Positions 11,117 through 25,400 of a DNA stretch of 64,000 bases are shown piece by piece. The notes below the pieces were generated by a model, which was given only the letters and a program-made list of their open reading frames with translations, had not been told where the DNA came from and made no database searches. Position 1 is the first letter of the stretch. Each line of letters opens with the position of its first letter. Source of the DNA: Mytilus galloprovincialis (Eukaryota; Mollusca; Bivalvia; Mytilida; Mytilidae); contig NC_134846.1 of NCBI RefSeq assembly GCF_965363235.1, forward strand, positions 71,646,724 through 71,710,723, read 5' to 3'. Position numbers and translations under genes: made by a program.

Positions 11117-12331
11117 AGCTCACCTGGTCCGAAGGGCCAAGTGAGCTTTTCTCATCACTTGGCATCTGTCGTCCGTCGTCATCCTGTGTCGTCCGTCGTC
11201 GTCCTGCGTCCGGCGTTAACTTTTACAAAAATCTTCTCCTCTGAAACTACTGGGCCAAATTTAACCAAACTTGGCCACAATCATCATTGGGGTATCTAGT
11301 TAACAAAATGTGTCCGTTGAGCCGGCCAACCAACCAAGATGGCCAACATGGCTAAAAATAGAACAAAGGGGGAAAATGCAGTTTTTGGCCTATATATCTG
11401 AAACCAAAGCATTTAGAGGGGGTAAAATTGTTCATCAGGTCAAGATCTATCTGCCCTGAAATTTTCAGATGAACTGGACAACTCGTTGTTGGGTTGCTGC
11501 CCCAGAATTGGTAATTTGAAGGAGATTTTGCCGTTTTTGGTCATTATCTTGAATATTATTATAGATAGAGGTAAACTGTAAACAGCAATAATGTTCAGCA
11601 AAGTAAGATCTACAAATAAGTCAGACATGACCAAAATGATCAGTTGACCCCTTAAGGAGTTATTGCCCTTTATAGTCAATTTTTGTCAATTTTTCGTAAC
11701 TTTTTGTTATCTTGTACAAAAATCTTCTCCTCTGAAACTACTGAGACAAATTTAACCAAACTGGTCCACAATCATCATTAGAAAAATGTAGTTTAAAAAA
11801 TGTGTCCGATGACCCTGCCTGCTTAACAATGATGGCTGACATGGCTAAAAATAGTACATAGGGTAAAATGCAGTTTTTGGCTAAAATCTCAGAAACCAAC
11901 TGAAAGCATTTAAAGCAAATCTGACGAGATTAATTTGTTCATTAGGTCTAAGTCTATCTTCCCTGAAAATTTCAGACTAATCAGGCATCCCGTTGTTGGG
12001 TTGCTGCCCCAGAATTGGTAATTTTCAGAAAATTTTGCAGCTTTTGGTTATTATCTTGAATATTATTATAGATAGAGATAAACTGTAAACAGCAATAATG
12101 TACAGCAAAGTAAGACCTACAAATAAGTCAACATAATCAAAATGGTCAGTTGACCCTTTAAGGAGTTATTGCCCTTTATAGTCAATTTTAAACAATTTTC
12201 ATAAATTTTGTAAATTTTGTAAATTTTTATTTGTTTATGATATGCCCATATACCAAGGTGAGTGCTGAGACTACTATAAAACTGTGTTATAGTAGTCTCA
12301 GGTGAGCGACACAGGCTCTTTAGAGCCTCTA
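11117..12331 (+). mobile_element. AGCTCACC...GAGCCTCT repeat, full-length copy
   Basis: Begins agctcacctggtccgaaggg, has a GTC/CGTC-rich stretch (about 11170-11215), then two modules spaced about 500 bp (the 'ggagttattgccctttatag' block at about 11655 and 12160), and ends ggtgagcgacacaggctctt followed by tagagcctct. Other copies are at 37240-39048, 39479-43772, 40347-41590 and 63857-64000. No protein is encoded. Confidence 0.9.
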
Positions 12332-12887
12332 ATTTACAGTTAACATTAAGATACAGTTTAAGGTTGAATTTTTTCAGTCACCAATAACTTTGTCAAACCT
12401 TCATGGAATTAAACATTCAATTGGACAGAAGTTTTTCATAATCATGAATATCCAAAGCAACAAATAAATTCTTTTTTAAATTTATCAGTATACAAATTGT
12501 GTATGCCGACAATGGAAATAAGTGGGGGAAAAAAACAGATGGACATCATATATAAATTACTGTTATCAAAAAATTGTATGGATAAAAGCAAAAGCACAAT
12601 ATATAACTGAAAATAAGATAAAATTGTGACAGTCGGGAATTTTTATTTAAATAATTTAACCCTAACAAAAAATATTTAGAAAAAGGGGGGGGGTCATTCC
12701 CAAGCGCCTATGGAAATAATTTATAAAACATCTTATTTTATAAATAAAAATATTACAGATTTCATTAATAATAAATTGAAGGGATACTTCGATAGCAAAA
12801 ACACAGCTAAATGTTAATAGTCATGTTTCCGATTGTAGCGCATCAATTTAAATAAAGTAATTTCCACTTTGAGATAATCCCCCAAAT

Positions 12888-13046
12888 TTCCGGAATTTCG
12901 GCATTAGTCCGTTATTGAAGCATATTTATAAATTATTCCGGAACTCCTCTCGACTTTCCATGTTTACAGTGTTGCCAATCAAAACTTTAGTGTCATTTCT
13001 CATCCTACATTTGAAAACGATTCTGATATTCAAAAAACAAACATAG
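12888..13046 (+). promoter_or_regulatory. Candidate DESI1 promoter and 5' noncoding exon
   Basis: Two palindromic TTCCGGAA sites (12888-12895 and 12936-12943), of the ETS-factor type common in TATA-less housekeeping promoters, are followed by a possible noncoding exon ending at 13046 before a good donor (gtaaga). The first DESI1 coding exon has a splice acceptor upstream of its ATG, so a 5' noncoding exon must exist somewhere upstream. Linking it to this site is inference. Confidence 0.3.
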
Positions 13047-13842
13047 GTAAGAAACCACCAGGCATCTTTGCCTTTTTGGAGTAGCAAGAATTTAAGTTTT
13101 CCCTTTGGACCGACACATTAAAAAACTGTTAATTATGCAATTTGCTTGAAATCCCTCACCTAACATGCTAACTCATGTCACATTAGATACTGACTTTTGG
13201 TTATAGTGATTGAAACCTACGTATTCTTCAGATAAAACACTGTAAGAGATCCCCAAATGAGTTGGAATCATTCAGTAGAAAAAAATCAGTACTAGAATCT
13301 AGAGAATAGAGTAGTGGATACATGTGTATCCTACCGTAGTACAATCAGTCATCTTGTTGGTTCGTTCGGTATTTGTGTTTGTACTTGTCATACGAGAAAA
13401 CTTTGCCATGAAGTCACTACGCTAATACTAGCGTTCAAAATTAGTGCATAATATGTTTTTTCTGCTCTTCTAAATAAAAAAGACATTTCTAAATGTATGT
13501 TTCATTGTTATTCAAAGGTATATATATTGTACAAAAATGCCAATTTTCTAATGGCCATTTCAAACCTGACATCCCATTGCCTAAAAACATTTCAGAAATT
13601 CACAAAATCCCTTTTCTGGCCTCCATTGTTTTGTGTACATGCCATTCAGCGTCGTCAATCTTAGTGGCAGACAAAACAGGCCAAGCAAATCATACTTTTA
13701 AGAAGCACCTTACACATGTACGTCTTACAAGATTTTTCCCGCGAAAAAAAACTTCACAATTGAAAGGAAAACTTTGGTAAAAAACGATGTTCATACCATA
13801 TTTTGTTTAGGAATATAGAGTAGGTTAATAAAAAATAATATA

Positions 13843-13959
13843 CATATATATATATATATATATAGGTACATTGACCTATAATGGTTTACTTTTGTAAATT
13901 GTTAATATTTGGATGGAGAGTTGTCTCATTGGCACTCATACCACATCTTCCTATATCTA
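13843..13959 (+). repeat. TA microsatellite plus retroelement tail
   Basis: An alternating TA run is followed by ttgacctataatggtttact and the ggatggagagttgtctcatt tail, as at 9415-9497. This is a 5'-truncated copy. Confidence 0.85.
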
Positions 13960-14982
13960 TGTACATATATTTTTCATAAAAAAAAAAATTGATTCAATAT
14001 AAAAAGATCAAATATTCTGACTATCATGACTGTAGGTAAATATTCATTTTAAATTCCATTGATGTCCAATTTCATGGCTAAAAATGAGGTTTCCCAATTT
14101 ATTGCAATCTATTTCAAAACAATATCACACAAACAAATGATATAATTGCCTTAGACTAAAAAAAAATCACCTAATTGACAATAGAACAATTTGATTGGGT
14201 ATAACGAGTCAAAGCATCGCATGGTGTTGACGCCATTGGAATTTGAATACTAACAAACAGGGTCAGCAGCTTTTAGTATGGAACAACATCGTACATTCAG
14301 TGACTGAAAAACATTTATGAGTAACCAAGCTTGACAATACACGGTAATAAAAAAATCAAAGCTAAGTCTACAGAAAAGAAAAAAAAATGTTCATAGGTGA
14401 ACAACTTACCACCATAGAGGGATATAAAGATGTGGTCACACCTTGGCGTAAACTTGAACTTGAAAAAAAGGTTTTCTCTTGACCAAATTAAACATGACGA
14501 GTAACAAATGCCAAATGGACACACAGAGGATATGCAACGTACAATGTAAGAGAAACAGAAACATACTGGACAGAACAGATGTCAAGTTACGTACATCCAA
14601 CATTGTCCAACAGGCATGAAATGGACACCTAAGGGAAGCGTACCTGATGAAAGGAATGTACAAGATAAGCAGAAAAGTAAAGGTGGCAGTATTGAGTAAT
14701 AATACATATAAATGACCATAAAATAATAAAAAAAAATCCATGTAATATTCCGCCTGTAAAAGAGTTGCTTGATAGTGAAGATGTGCTCTTACTGCTAGAT
14801 CCATCATGAATAATAAACATTTATGAACACAAGAAATATATATGGCATACCAATAATTGGCATTTCTGAGGAGAAATTTTCAATTGGCATTTATCTGTTT
14901 TACATTCAGTATGTACATTGTATCGTTTTATCCTTTATCCTTCTGTTCATGTCTGTTTAACATCTGTTCATCCATTTTATTG

Positions 14983-15940
14983 TCTCGCCTTGACGGAGTC
15001 AAAAAGTGAGACATAGGTATGCTGTTTCCGTCGTCAGCGGTGGCGACGGCGGTGATGGCGTCAACAATGTTTTAGTTTGTGATTAGGTCTAGTTTATGGT
15101 GAACCACAAGCGGTAGGTCAATCATATTTGGTATGCAGTTGTATAAGCATTGGCACATCTCATTTCCTTGGAGATTATTTGGCCCTGCCCCCTCAGTCAT
15201 GGTCTATTGACTTTGAAAACTTTTTCTTATTTTTCATGTATTAGTTTGTGATTAGGTCAGTTTATGGGGAACCACAAGTGGTAGGTCAATGATATTTGGT
15301 ATGCAGTTGTATAAGTATTGGCATATCTCATTTCCATGGATATAATTTGGCTCCGCCCCTTAGTCATGGTCTATTGACTTTGAAATTTTTTCTAAGTTAT
15401 CATGTATTAGTTTGTGATTAGGTCAGTTAAAGGGGAAACACTAGTGGTAGGCCAATGCTAATTATTATTCAGTTGTATAAGCATTGGCACATCTCATTTC
15501 CATGGAAAATATTTGGCCTCACCCCTCAGTCACAGTCTAATGACTTTGAAACTTATCTTAGTTTACATGTATTAGTTTGTGATTAGTTCACTTTAAGATG
15601 AACTTCTAATGGTAAGTCAATGATATTTGGTATGCAAATTTATTTTCCATAGAGATTGTATAGCCTCACCCCCTCTTCATGGTTCATTGACTTTGAAACT
15701 TTTACATAGTTTACAAGTTAATGTTTGTATTTAGGTTTGGGAACGACTTATAATAAGTCAATGGTATTTGGTATGCAGTTGTATTAGCATTGGCACATCT
15801 CATTTACATGGAGATTGTTTAGCCATGTAACTCAGTCATGGTTCATTGACTTTGAATATTTGCATTACTTGTGTAAGATGTTAAAGTATTGCTATTTTGA
15901 TTTCTCCTTTTTGCATAATCAAAATTACGAAAAGGCGAGA
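14983..15940 (+). mobile_element. Dispersed element bounded by 'tctcgccttgacgg' and 'aaggcgagacata'
   Basis: Inverted ends (gtctcgcctt and aaggcgagac). Internal modules repeat about every 120-155 bp with ggtatgcagttgtata, gcattggcacatctcattt and cattgactttgaaa; about six copies. Non-coding. Fragments of the same family lie in the last DUS1L intron. Confidence 0.82.
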
Positions 15941-16401
15941 CATATCTCTGTGATAACAGTTTATCCGTTATATGTCTGGTATAAGTCTGTTGGTGAATTG
16001 GTCTTCCAGATCTTCAATGGATATATAACGGACAAGTAACAGATACAAAATGGAAATGGAAAGAATGAATACTGTATAGCACGGACGCCAACTGGATGTC
16101 CATTGAAAGTTTTAGTATGCTGAAAATTTTCCACCAGAAAGATCAGATGTTGACAGATAAAACTGACACTGAATGTACATGAAAAGCACATGGAGGAATT
16201 CTTTAAACGGATATTAAGAAGGGACACCTAAAGGACATGAACGGATTGAAAAAGAATTCCCTTCAGCATCCATTTGCACTATCTGTTAAGATGTGACTGG
16301 CGCTTAATAAACCTTTAGATGGAATAATAATGTGTCATTACAATGTAGTATTTTTCCTGCAATAAAACTGATTTTTCTCTTACAGAGTATATTCAAAAAG
16401 A

Positions 16402-16486
16402 ATGGCTGAAGAAAATTGGCCAGTGAAGGTTTATATTTATGACATAAGTAAAGGAATGGCCAGGTCTTTGTCACAGGCCTTCATCG
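16402..16486 (+). CDS. DESI1: DESI1-PUL exon 1 (start codon)
   Basis: ATG at 16402-16404; encodes [20 protein letters not shown] then RSLSQAFI plus one base before gtaagt. The acceptor cttacag lies 16 bases upstream of the ATG, so the 5' UTR is split. [11 protein letters not shown] is the PPPDE start block. Confidence 0.94.
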
Positions 16487-19400
16487 GTAAGTTAGTCAGT
16501 AGAAAGTTAATAATTTACTTAAAAGAATGCTAATGTTATAGACATTCAATTTTAAGCTGTCCAGTAAATGTTTATGGCATAGTATTAATTTGCTGAGGTC
16601 CAGTCACCCAGGTCTCAGATGGTGTTTTGTTCAGTTGTGAGCTTCTCAGTAAAAGTTTACAATGTAAGAAAAGGGTTTACCCTTTTCTTACATTGTTTGC
16701 AATAAATTACATTGATTTCCCAGTTAAATAAAAACCGATAATTTCACATGTGAAATAAACGTGGTTATTTCACTCTCTGACGTCATACAACAATAGGCGT
16801 TGTCAGGACGTCGATAACGTCGGATCAAAACAAATTGTGAATGTGTTGGAAAAACATATAGTTCCTTACATTTTCTACATTAATTTCATACAAAAAAACA
16901 TTAGCCAATGTAATAAAAAGTATAACTAATCGCCCTATTTGAATATCAAAAATAAGACAACGTGTGACCGAACGCCGCTATGGATTAAACTCGTGCTGCG
17001 CACTCGTTTAATCCATGCGTCGTTCAGTCACACGTTGTCTTATTTTTGATATTCAAATACAGCGATTAGTTATACTATAAATAATAATATTACAAAAGTA
17101 AAGAAATGGTCAAATGTACAACTGCTATATATCAAGAGGTAATACACTACAAGTGAAAAGAGTCACATAAAAGTTAAAACACAGAAAATGTTGGCCCAAC
17201 ATCAAATACTATTTTACTAATAGTTCATGTTTAACTAATGAATTCTTGAAAACAATGATTGAAACGAATTATGAAAATTTTCAGAAAAATCGTTTTAGAA
17301 AGGATTTCTAAGTAATTTTTTTTACAAATTTGTAAGAATAAAAGGAAAATGTTGAAAAATGAAAGTCTCTTATCCACATGCTAAAGATTTATTGCTTAAA
17401 GTTATTATATCAAACTATATAAGAATTTCAAAAATTGAATCAAGAACCCATGAAGGGCATCATTTAACAACAACAATATGCACAATATGATTTGAAAAAA
17501 GAAAAACAAGAACCTAATATAATTTTATCATGTTATGGACAGGATCAGAGCCTAACACATCATGTGTCTAACTCTTATATAGCCATGATAAGTTCATAAC
17601 TATTACAGCATATCTTATAATAAACAAAAATATATTCCAGGAAAACAGATAAATGGTGTATGGCACACAGGAATTGTAGCTTATGGTCAGGAATATTATT
17701 TTGGTGGAATGGGAGGAATAGAATCTTGCCGACCAGTAAGTACATGTATAGCTCTTTCTCTAATTATTACCAAATTAATGCTTTGCCAAATTATAATGGA
17801 ACAGTCAGGCATGTAGCTCCCTATACACCAACACACAGTTGCGTGCACATCAATTCGGCATGCAAAAAAAAAATGGCATAATTAAAATTTATAAATTATT
17901 GTGAACCCAATGATACTTTTCCACATATTCACATGCAAGTTGCCTGTCTATTTAAACTAACAAAGAAAACAGCTATTGTTCTCTGTGTAGTTTATTCAAT
18001 GGTACCTTTAAATTTCTTTCAAGAGAAATCTATCACTCATTGATTAATTTACCTGAACAAAAAATTGATCTGTCAATGATGAAAATACATGTACAAATAA
18101 GGAATCACAAAACTGCATGCGAGGGTATAGTTTGCCGGTCTCGATGGTCGAGAGACCCGCGGTAGCTCGCCAGCGTCTAATGTGCGACTCCTCGATGAAA
18201 ATTTCACCCACGTAAATATTTAATGTTGTATTTATTCAATATTAATAACACAATTTCAATTTGATTAATATAAACTGATTTAAAATTTAAAAGTTGATTT
18301 CTGATCAAATTTCAATATTTTATCTATTAAAATTTGCTTTTTTGTGTTTTCACAAATAAAAACTTGAAAATGATAATGTTTGAATAAATGTCTTCATAAA
18401 TGTATTCTTTATAACTGAACAACCAAAAAATATGCAAATTCTTTGAAACAGTAGTAAAAAAAATTTCTGAAATAAACTTTTATAATTGAATCAGTTTTTA
18501 TATTGAACAGATTGTGCATATTGATTTTAGTATACTTAAATTTTGACAGGGAGGAACAGTGTTAGGCCAACCAGACCAAATAGAACATTTGGGAACAACA
18601 CAGATACCTAAAGAAATGTTCCATAATTATTTGCTAGAGTTAGGACAGTCAACTTTCAGGTATTTAAAGTTATAAGAAGTTTCTATAAAATCAGTTAAAA
18701 CTAGTAACTATTTTCATTTTTAAATTAAAAAAAATTAAAAAGTGATTTAGAAGTCTCTGCATATTTTTTTCACTAAAAATATCTTGCATCATAATAAAAG
18801 TAAGTTCTAATTATTTTCAGACCGCATGATTATCATCTCCTAGAACATAACTGTAATAACTTTAGTTCTGAGGTTGCTCAGTTTCTGACAGGACAAGACA
18901 TTCCATCACATATTACATCACTTCCTGCAGAAGTTATGAGCACGTAAGTTTATATTTAGTTCTGAACCAACCAAAAAATTCTAACATTGGTATTTGCTGT
19001 GTACCAGTCAAAATAATGCACAAAAAAAAAAAATATATATATATATATACGGTATATTATCATCATGAACTTGCATGTAATATTTCCTGCTGGACATTAA
19101 ACATTTCTTTATCAATCAATCATTCAAACTTAAAAGATTCAAAATTTGCAGTTATTGACTTGCAATGATGCCACAAAGATTCATAAGAGACCCCTTGAAA
19201 AAATCATTGTTAAAAGCCTTTTGGTGACCTATAACTGCTTACATCCTTACATTTGGACTCTGGATAGCAGTCTCATTGACAATCTTTCCATTACTCCTTA
19301 TTTCTGTATTTTGGCTTTACCGATGCATTCTCATGAAATATTCAGTGAAGTTGCTTATTCTAAAAAATATTGGACCAGTCTGGTTTAAATATCAGTGTTT

Positions 19401-22400
19401 CAATTATATTATAAAAAATCCTCTATTTTCTAAGGATTCCTTTAAACTACTAATACAATGAAGTAAAATATGAGGGCTAGCTGAAATTTTTCATGCATGA
19501 ATATATATTAAATTTTTGATAAATATATACATATTTATAATTAGACCACTAGGACAGATGATAAAACCTCTGATAGATACAATGTCAGTCCAGCCCAGTG
19601 GAGGACATTCTGTGTTCAGTCAACAAGAATTGAATACCATGTCATCTGGATCCCAGAAAGTGGAACAAGCACCTGTTCCTCCAGTCCAACAGGGTAAGAG
19701 TCAACAGGGAACAGTACCAGAGGCTACAGCAGGGAACAGTTTACCAGGATCTGCAAACAGCAGTAGATCAGATACATCAAACTTTGATCCTTCCTCTGAG
19801 GAAGAGACGGACATGTATGAGCCATATGTTTACACAGAGGTTAGTACCTTTGTTTATCATACTGAATTTAAAATTACTGAAAATTCTAAATGTATTACTG
19901 TAAAGAGTAACATACTGTCATAGATACAGAAAAGTTTAAATCCATGAATAATCATGGTTTTGTAGGAAATAAAAATTATGTGACACAAAGAAGGTATTTC
20001 TATATAAAAACTGCACATTCAGGTCAAATTATTAGTGAAGCCATATCAATAACCAGTTTTGTCATTATAGAGTTAGACAACTAAAAGTATTTTTGTACTA
20101 ATTTACATTTCAAAATGTACAAATAAATTATATACTAGGAGGTATTTAACAACCTTGACTATCGATGATGATCTCACACTGCATGCATGAATTGATATAA
20201 AACTTTGGTTAGAAACCTCAAAACTGTGCCAAGTTTGCTCACTATTCATTATTATTAAGTTGTTGATAATACTAATAAAAGAAGATGGTGGGTGGACAGC
20301 AATCACCTTTAAAACACAATCAAACCAAATAAAGAGATTTAGAAACACCTCTCTTCACAAAGAACAGTAATTTTTATTGTTTTTTATTTTAGCCAATACC
20401 TGATTTACAGACTCTTAAAGATAAAATAGGGAGTAAACTGACCACTAAAAATTTAGAATCATTAGATGATATGTATGAATATTTATCACTAAAAGATAAA
20501 TCTCAGTGGTCCCTGGGTAAAGATCATATACAGTCCATACATACAGTGATTGGTGATGGGAGGATGGGAGATGATGTCAGAGTGGGCGTGTATAAACTTC
20601 TACAATCTCTTGTTCTATTCGAGGATTTTATTACATTGTTACAACATGAACCAACAGAAATGATTAAGAATATTGTACAACATTATGATCAGTTGACAGA
20701 CACTGTACATACAGCCATACTAAAATTAGTAAGTTACACTTAAAAGTCAGGTTGAAGTAATTTAAGTGTCCTATAAAAATTCTAATTCATCATGCTGGTT
20801 GAATTAAAAGAGACAAATATAAACCAGCATTTCAAAAATATGGAAACATGTTATTTATAGACAAATTATCATTGAAGTTATTGCTTCATGGGTTTACATT
20901 TTGACATCATAAATGCTCTGATGTACAAAATCTTAAAATGTGAAGTTTACAATTAATCATCAGATGTCAGTGATCAACTTCAACTTAGTGGTACAAAAAA
21001 CTCATTATAGATACCAGGATTAACATTTTATATGGTTAAGGCATTTATAATTGGAATATTTTTCATGTAACAAACACAAACTTGTTAGTTTAAAACACTT
21101 ATATAGATTTGGTAGTAATGAAGGATGTTTTTTTCAGCTTACCAATTTAACCAGCACACAGAAAGGACAAGAATTTGTAATGACAGAATCGGAGGATGAG
21201 AGTAGTCTATCTTATTTGACAAGCCAGTTCTGTATTAATTGTATCTTGTCAGATAAGTCAGAAGTCAACAACTTAATAGCTACAGCAGTGTATAACTTGT
21301 GTAGATATCAGGTTTGTAATAGCTACAGCAGTGTATAACTTGTGTAGATATCAGGTTTTTAATAGCTACAGCAGTGTATAACTTGTGTAGATATCAGATT
21401 AGTAATAGCTACAGCAGTGTATAACTTGTGTAGATATCAGGTTTGTAATAGCTACAGCAGTGTATAACTTGTGTAGATATCAGGTTTGTAATAGCTACAG
21501 CAGTGCATAACTTGTGTAGATATCAGGTTTGTAATAGCCACAGCAGTGTATAACTTGTGTAGATATCAGGTTTGTAATAGCTACAGCAGTGTATAACTTG
21601 TGTAGATATCAGGTTTGTAATAGCTACAGCAGTGTATAACTTGTGTAGATATCAGGTTTGTAATAGCTACAGCAGTGTATAACTTGTGTAGATATCAGGT
21701 TTGTAATAGCCACAGCAGTGTATAACTTGTGTAGATATCAGGTTTGTAATAGCCACAGCAGTGTATAACTTGTGTAGATATCAGGTTTGTAATAGCTCTT
21801 GTGTAGATATCAGGTTTGTAATAGCTACAACAGTGTATAACTTGTGTAGATATCAGGTTTGTAATAGCCACAGCAGTGTATAACTTGTGTAGATATCAGG
21901 TTTGTAATAGCCACAGCAGTGTATAACTTGTGTAGATATCAGGTTTGTAATAGCTACAGCAGTGTATAACTTGTGTAGATACCAGGTTTGTAATAGCTAC
22001 AGCAGTGTATAACTTGTGAAGATATCAGGTTTGTAATAGCTACAGCAGTGTATAACTTGTGTAGATACCAGGTTTGTAATAGCTACAGCAGTGTATGACT
22101 TGTGTAGATATCAGGTCTGTAATAGCTACAGCAGTGTATAACTTGTGTAGATACCAGGTTTGTAATAGCTACAGCAGTGTATAACTTGTGTAGATATCAG
22201 GTTTGTAATAGCTACAGCAGTGTATAACTTGTGTAGATATCAGGTTTGTAATAGCTACAGCAGTGTATAACTTGTGTAGATATCAGGTCTGTAATAGCTC
22301 TTGTGTAGATATCAGGTTTGTAATAGCTACAGCAGTGTATAACTTGTGTAGATATCAGGTTTGTAATAGCTACAGCAGTGTATAACTTGTGTAGATATCA

Positions 22401-25400
22401 GGTCTGTAATAGCTCTTGTGTAGATATCAGGTTTGTAATAGCTACAGCAGTGTATAACTTGTGTAGATATCAGGTTTGTAATAGCCACAGCAGTGTATAA
22501 CTTGTGTAGATATCAGGTTTGTAATAGCTACAACAGTGTATAACTTGTGTAGATATCAGGTTTGTAATAGCCACAGCAGTGTATAACTTGTGTAGATATC
22601 AGGTTTTTAATAGCCACAACAGTGTATAACTTGTGTAGATATCAGGTTTGTAATAGCCACAGCAGTGTATAACTTGTGTAGATATCAGGTTTGTAATAGC
22701 CACAGCAGTGTATAACTTGTGTAGATATCAGGTTTGTAATAGCTACAGCAGTGCATAACTTGTGTAGATATCAGGTTTGTAATAGCCACAGCAGTGTATA
22801 ACTTGTGTAGATATCAGGTTTGTAATAGCCACAGCAGTGCATAACTTGTGTAGATATCAGGTTTGTAATAGCCACAGCAGTGCATAACTTGTGTAGATAT
22901 CAGGTTTGTAATAGCCACAGCAGTGTATAACTTGTGTAGATATCAGGTTTGTAATAGCCACAGCAGTGTATAACTTGTGTAGATATCAGGTTTGTAATAG
23001 CCACAGCAGTGTATAACTTGTGTAGATATCAGGTTTGTAATAGCTACAGCAGTGTATAACTTGTGTAGATATCAGGTCTGTAATAGCTACAGCAGTGTAT
23101 AACTTGTGTAGATACCAGGTCTGTAATAGCTACAGCAGTGTATAACTTGTGTAGATATCAGGTTTGTATGTTGTACATTCTGCTGCTTTTTCTTTTTCTT
23201 TAAATGTCAGAATTAGACCTCTTAAAAAACTGTTATGTTAAAACACCAATTTTGAGTTCTTCCTCCTTCAAAGAATTACAAATGCTTTGTCATAGTTTTG
23301 TAAAGTAACAACAAAATTCATTGGATACCACAGATCAAAAGTTTTTATGCCCCACTTAAGAAAGTAGAGGGGTATATTGTTTTTTTTGGTCTGTGCGTCT
23401 ATTTGTTCGTTCATGTGGTCCGCTTCAGGTTAAAGATTTTGTTCAAGGTAGTTTTTCATGAAGTTGAAGTGCAATTAACTTGAAATTTAGTACACATGTT
23501 CCTTATGATATGATCTTTTCTATGAACACATTCTTGTTTGTAAATGTCTAAAGGTCAGTTGTAGTAAAATTCTGAAACCCAGCAGTGGTATGTACATAAT
23601 ACATACAGGAACAACTTAAAAAAAGATCCATAAAAATGAAACAGCTAACATGCAGTAATAGCAAAACTTTTGATAATCTAAGTAATCTTTTTTTTTTTGG
23701 AGGGGGGATTTGTTGGATAACATTTTATGTTCAATTCTCAATCTTTATACCATGAATAATGGTTCTCTTGGCAGTGGCTTCCATATTGAATGCCACTTTA
23801 CTAAACATTATTGTATAACAACAACAACAACAATACTTTATCTTAAGAGGGTTACACAATTAGCTATATAACTAATCTTCCCTGAGGCCCTCATCATGAG
23901 AGACCGCAAGTTAGAATTAAGTTTGGCATTTACGTAAATATTCAATATATGAGCAAAAATGCTTAAATTTCTAGATAAATTTTCAAAATTGAAAATACTA
24001 CCAGTAGTGTTATTTAGAGATTATAGATTATATCCTTTGTTGCGTCATCTGTTTTAGATTATTATGGAGGCGATATATATGTTTTACACAATTATTTGCT
24101 ATTTTCAGATACCAGAGGCACATCAGATAGAAATAGGTAGTGCTGTATTAGAATGTTTACAGAGAGATTTATCAGAACAAACAGGTTTGTATAAATGTTT
24201 GGATACTGCTATCATTTATTTAGATGTTTTTAATTCCAACATAATTGCAATACTTTAAGGTTTTAACATATTTACTAACAAAATGTGACTCCCTTAGTGA
24301 GAATATCATAGAAAAATGGAAGCAGGTTATAATTTAAAAGAATAAAGGAATAGATATTTTATTCAGCTAGAATTTAGTATTCTCAGTAAGTACTTAATTA
24401 TGATAACCCCCACAGTGTGTATTATACATGTGGATCTTCCATGAAGACCAAATGAAAAGTCATTTACATATAAAATGTAGTGTGGTATCGATAATTTTCA
24501 CTAAATATTTTTATGATTGATTTTTAGACTGGCTTCTTTTTAATTTAAAAATTTTCAGATATTTTTCCAGACTTTGTCAAAACTTGTAAGTTTAGTTGTG
24601 TGTTATGCAGAGTCCAGTTTTGTCTCTCCTGTATTTTGAATGATATTTAGTTGTGTCTTATGCAGAGTCCAGTTTTGTCTCTCCTGTATTTTGAATGATA
24701 TTTAGTTGTGTCTTATGCAGAGTCCAGTTTTGTCTGGCCTGTATTTTGTAAGTTTAGTTGTGTCTTATTCAGAGTCCAGTTTTGTCTTTCCTGTATTTTG
24801 AATGATATTTAGTTGTGTCTTATGCAGAGTCCAGTTTTGTCTGGCCTGTATTTTGTAAGTTTAGTTGTGTCTTATTCAGAGTCCAGTTTTGTCTCTCCTG
24901 TATTTTGAATTATATTTAGTTGTGTCTTATGCAGAGTCCAGTTTTGTCTCTCCTGTATTTTGAATGATATTTAGTTGTGTCTTATGCAGAGTCCAGTTTT
25001 GTCTGGCCTGTATTTTGAATGATATTTAGTTGTGTCTTATGCAGAGTCCAGTTTTGTCTCTCCTGTATTTTGAATGATATTTAGTTGTGTCTTATGCAGA
25101 GTCCAGTTTTGTCTCTCCTGTATTTTGAATGATATTTAGTTGTGTCTTATGCAGAGTCCAGTTTTGTCTGGCCTGTATTTTGTAAGTTTAGTTGTGTCTT
25201 ATTCAGAGTCCAGTTTTGTCTCTCCTGTATTTTGAATGATATTTAGTTGTGTCTTATGCAGAGTCCAGTTTTGTCTGGCCTGTATTTTGTAAGTTTAGTT
25301 GTGTCTTATTCAGAGTCCAGTTTTGTCTCTCCTGTATTTTGAATGATATTTAGTTGTGTCTTATGCAGAGTCCAGTTTTGTCTGGCCTGTATTTTGTAAG

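Larger units (their letters stand above)
12332..14982. other. Spacer between DUS1L and DESI1, mostly unassigned
   Basis: Holds one repeat block near 12379, the candidate promoter at 12880-13048, a TA run at 13843-13864 and a short retroelement tail at 13866-13959. From 13960 to 14982 I see no exon with conserved-looking coding sequence. Confidence 0.5.

Noticed and set aside
14436..14807. Longest single open frame of the spacer (minus strand, 123 codons)
   Set aside because: Leu/Phe-rich composition expected of AT-rich noncoding DNA, no recognisable family, no supporting splice or promoter context; overlapping frames of similar length exist.
18120..18200. GC-rich patch considered as tRNA or SINE promoter
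   Set aside because: No cloverleaf and no convincing A and B box pair.
21274..23168. Regularly spaced repeats resembling a CRISPR array
   Set aside because: There are no unique spacers; units are directly abutting and derive from an exon border in an animal gene.
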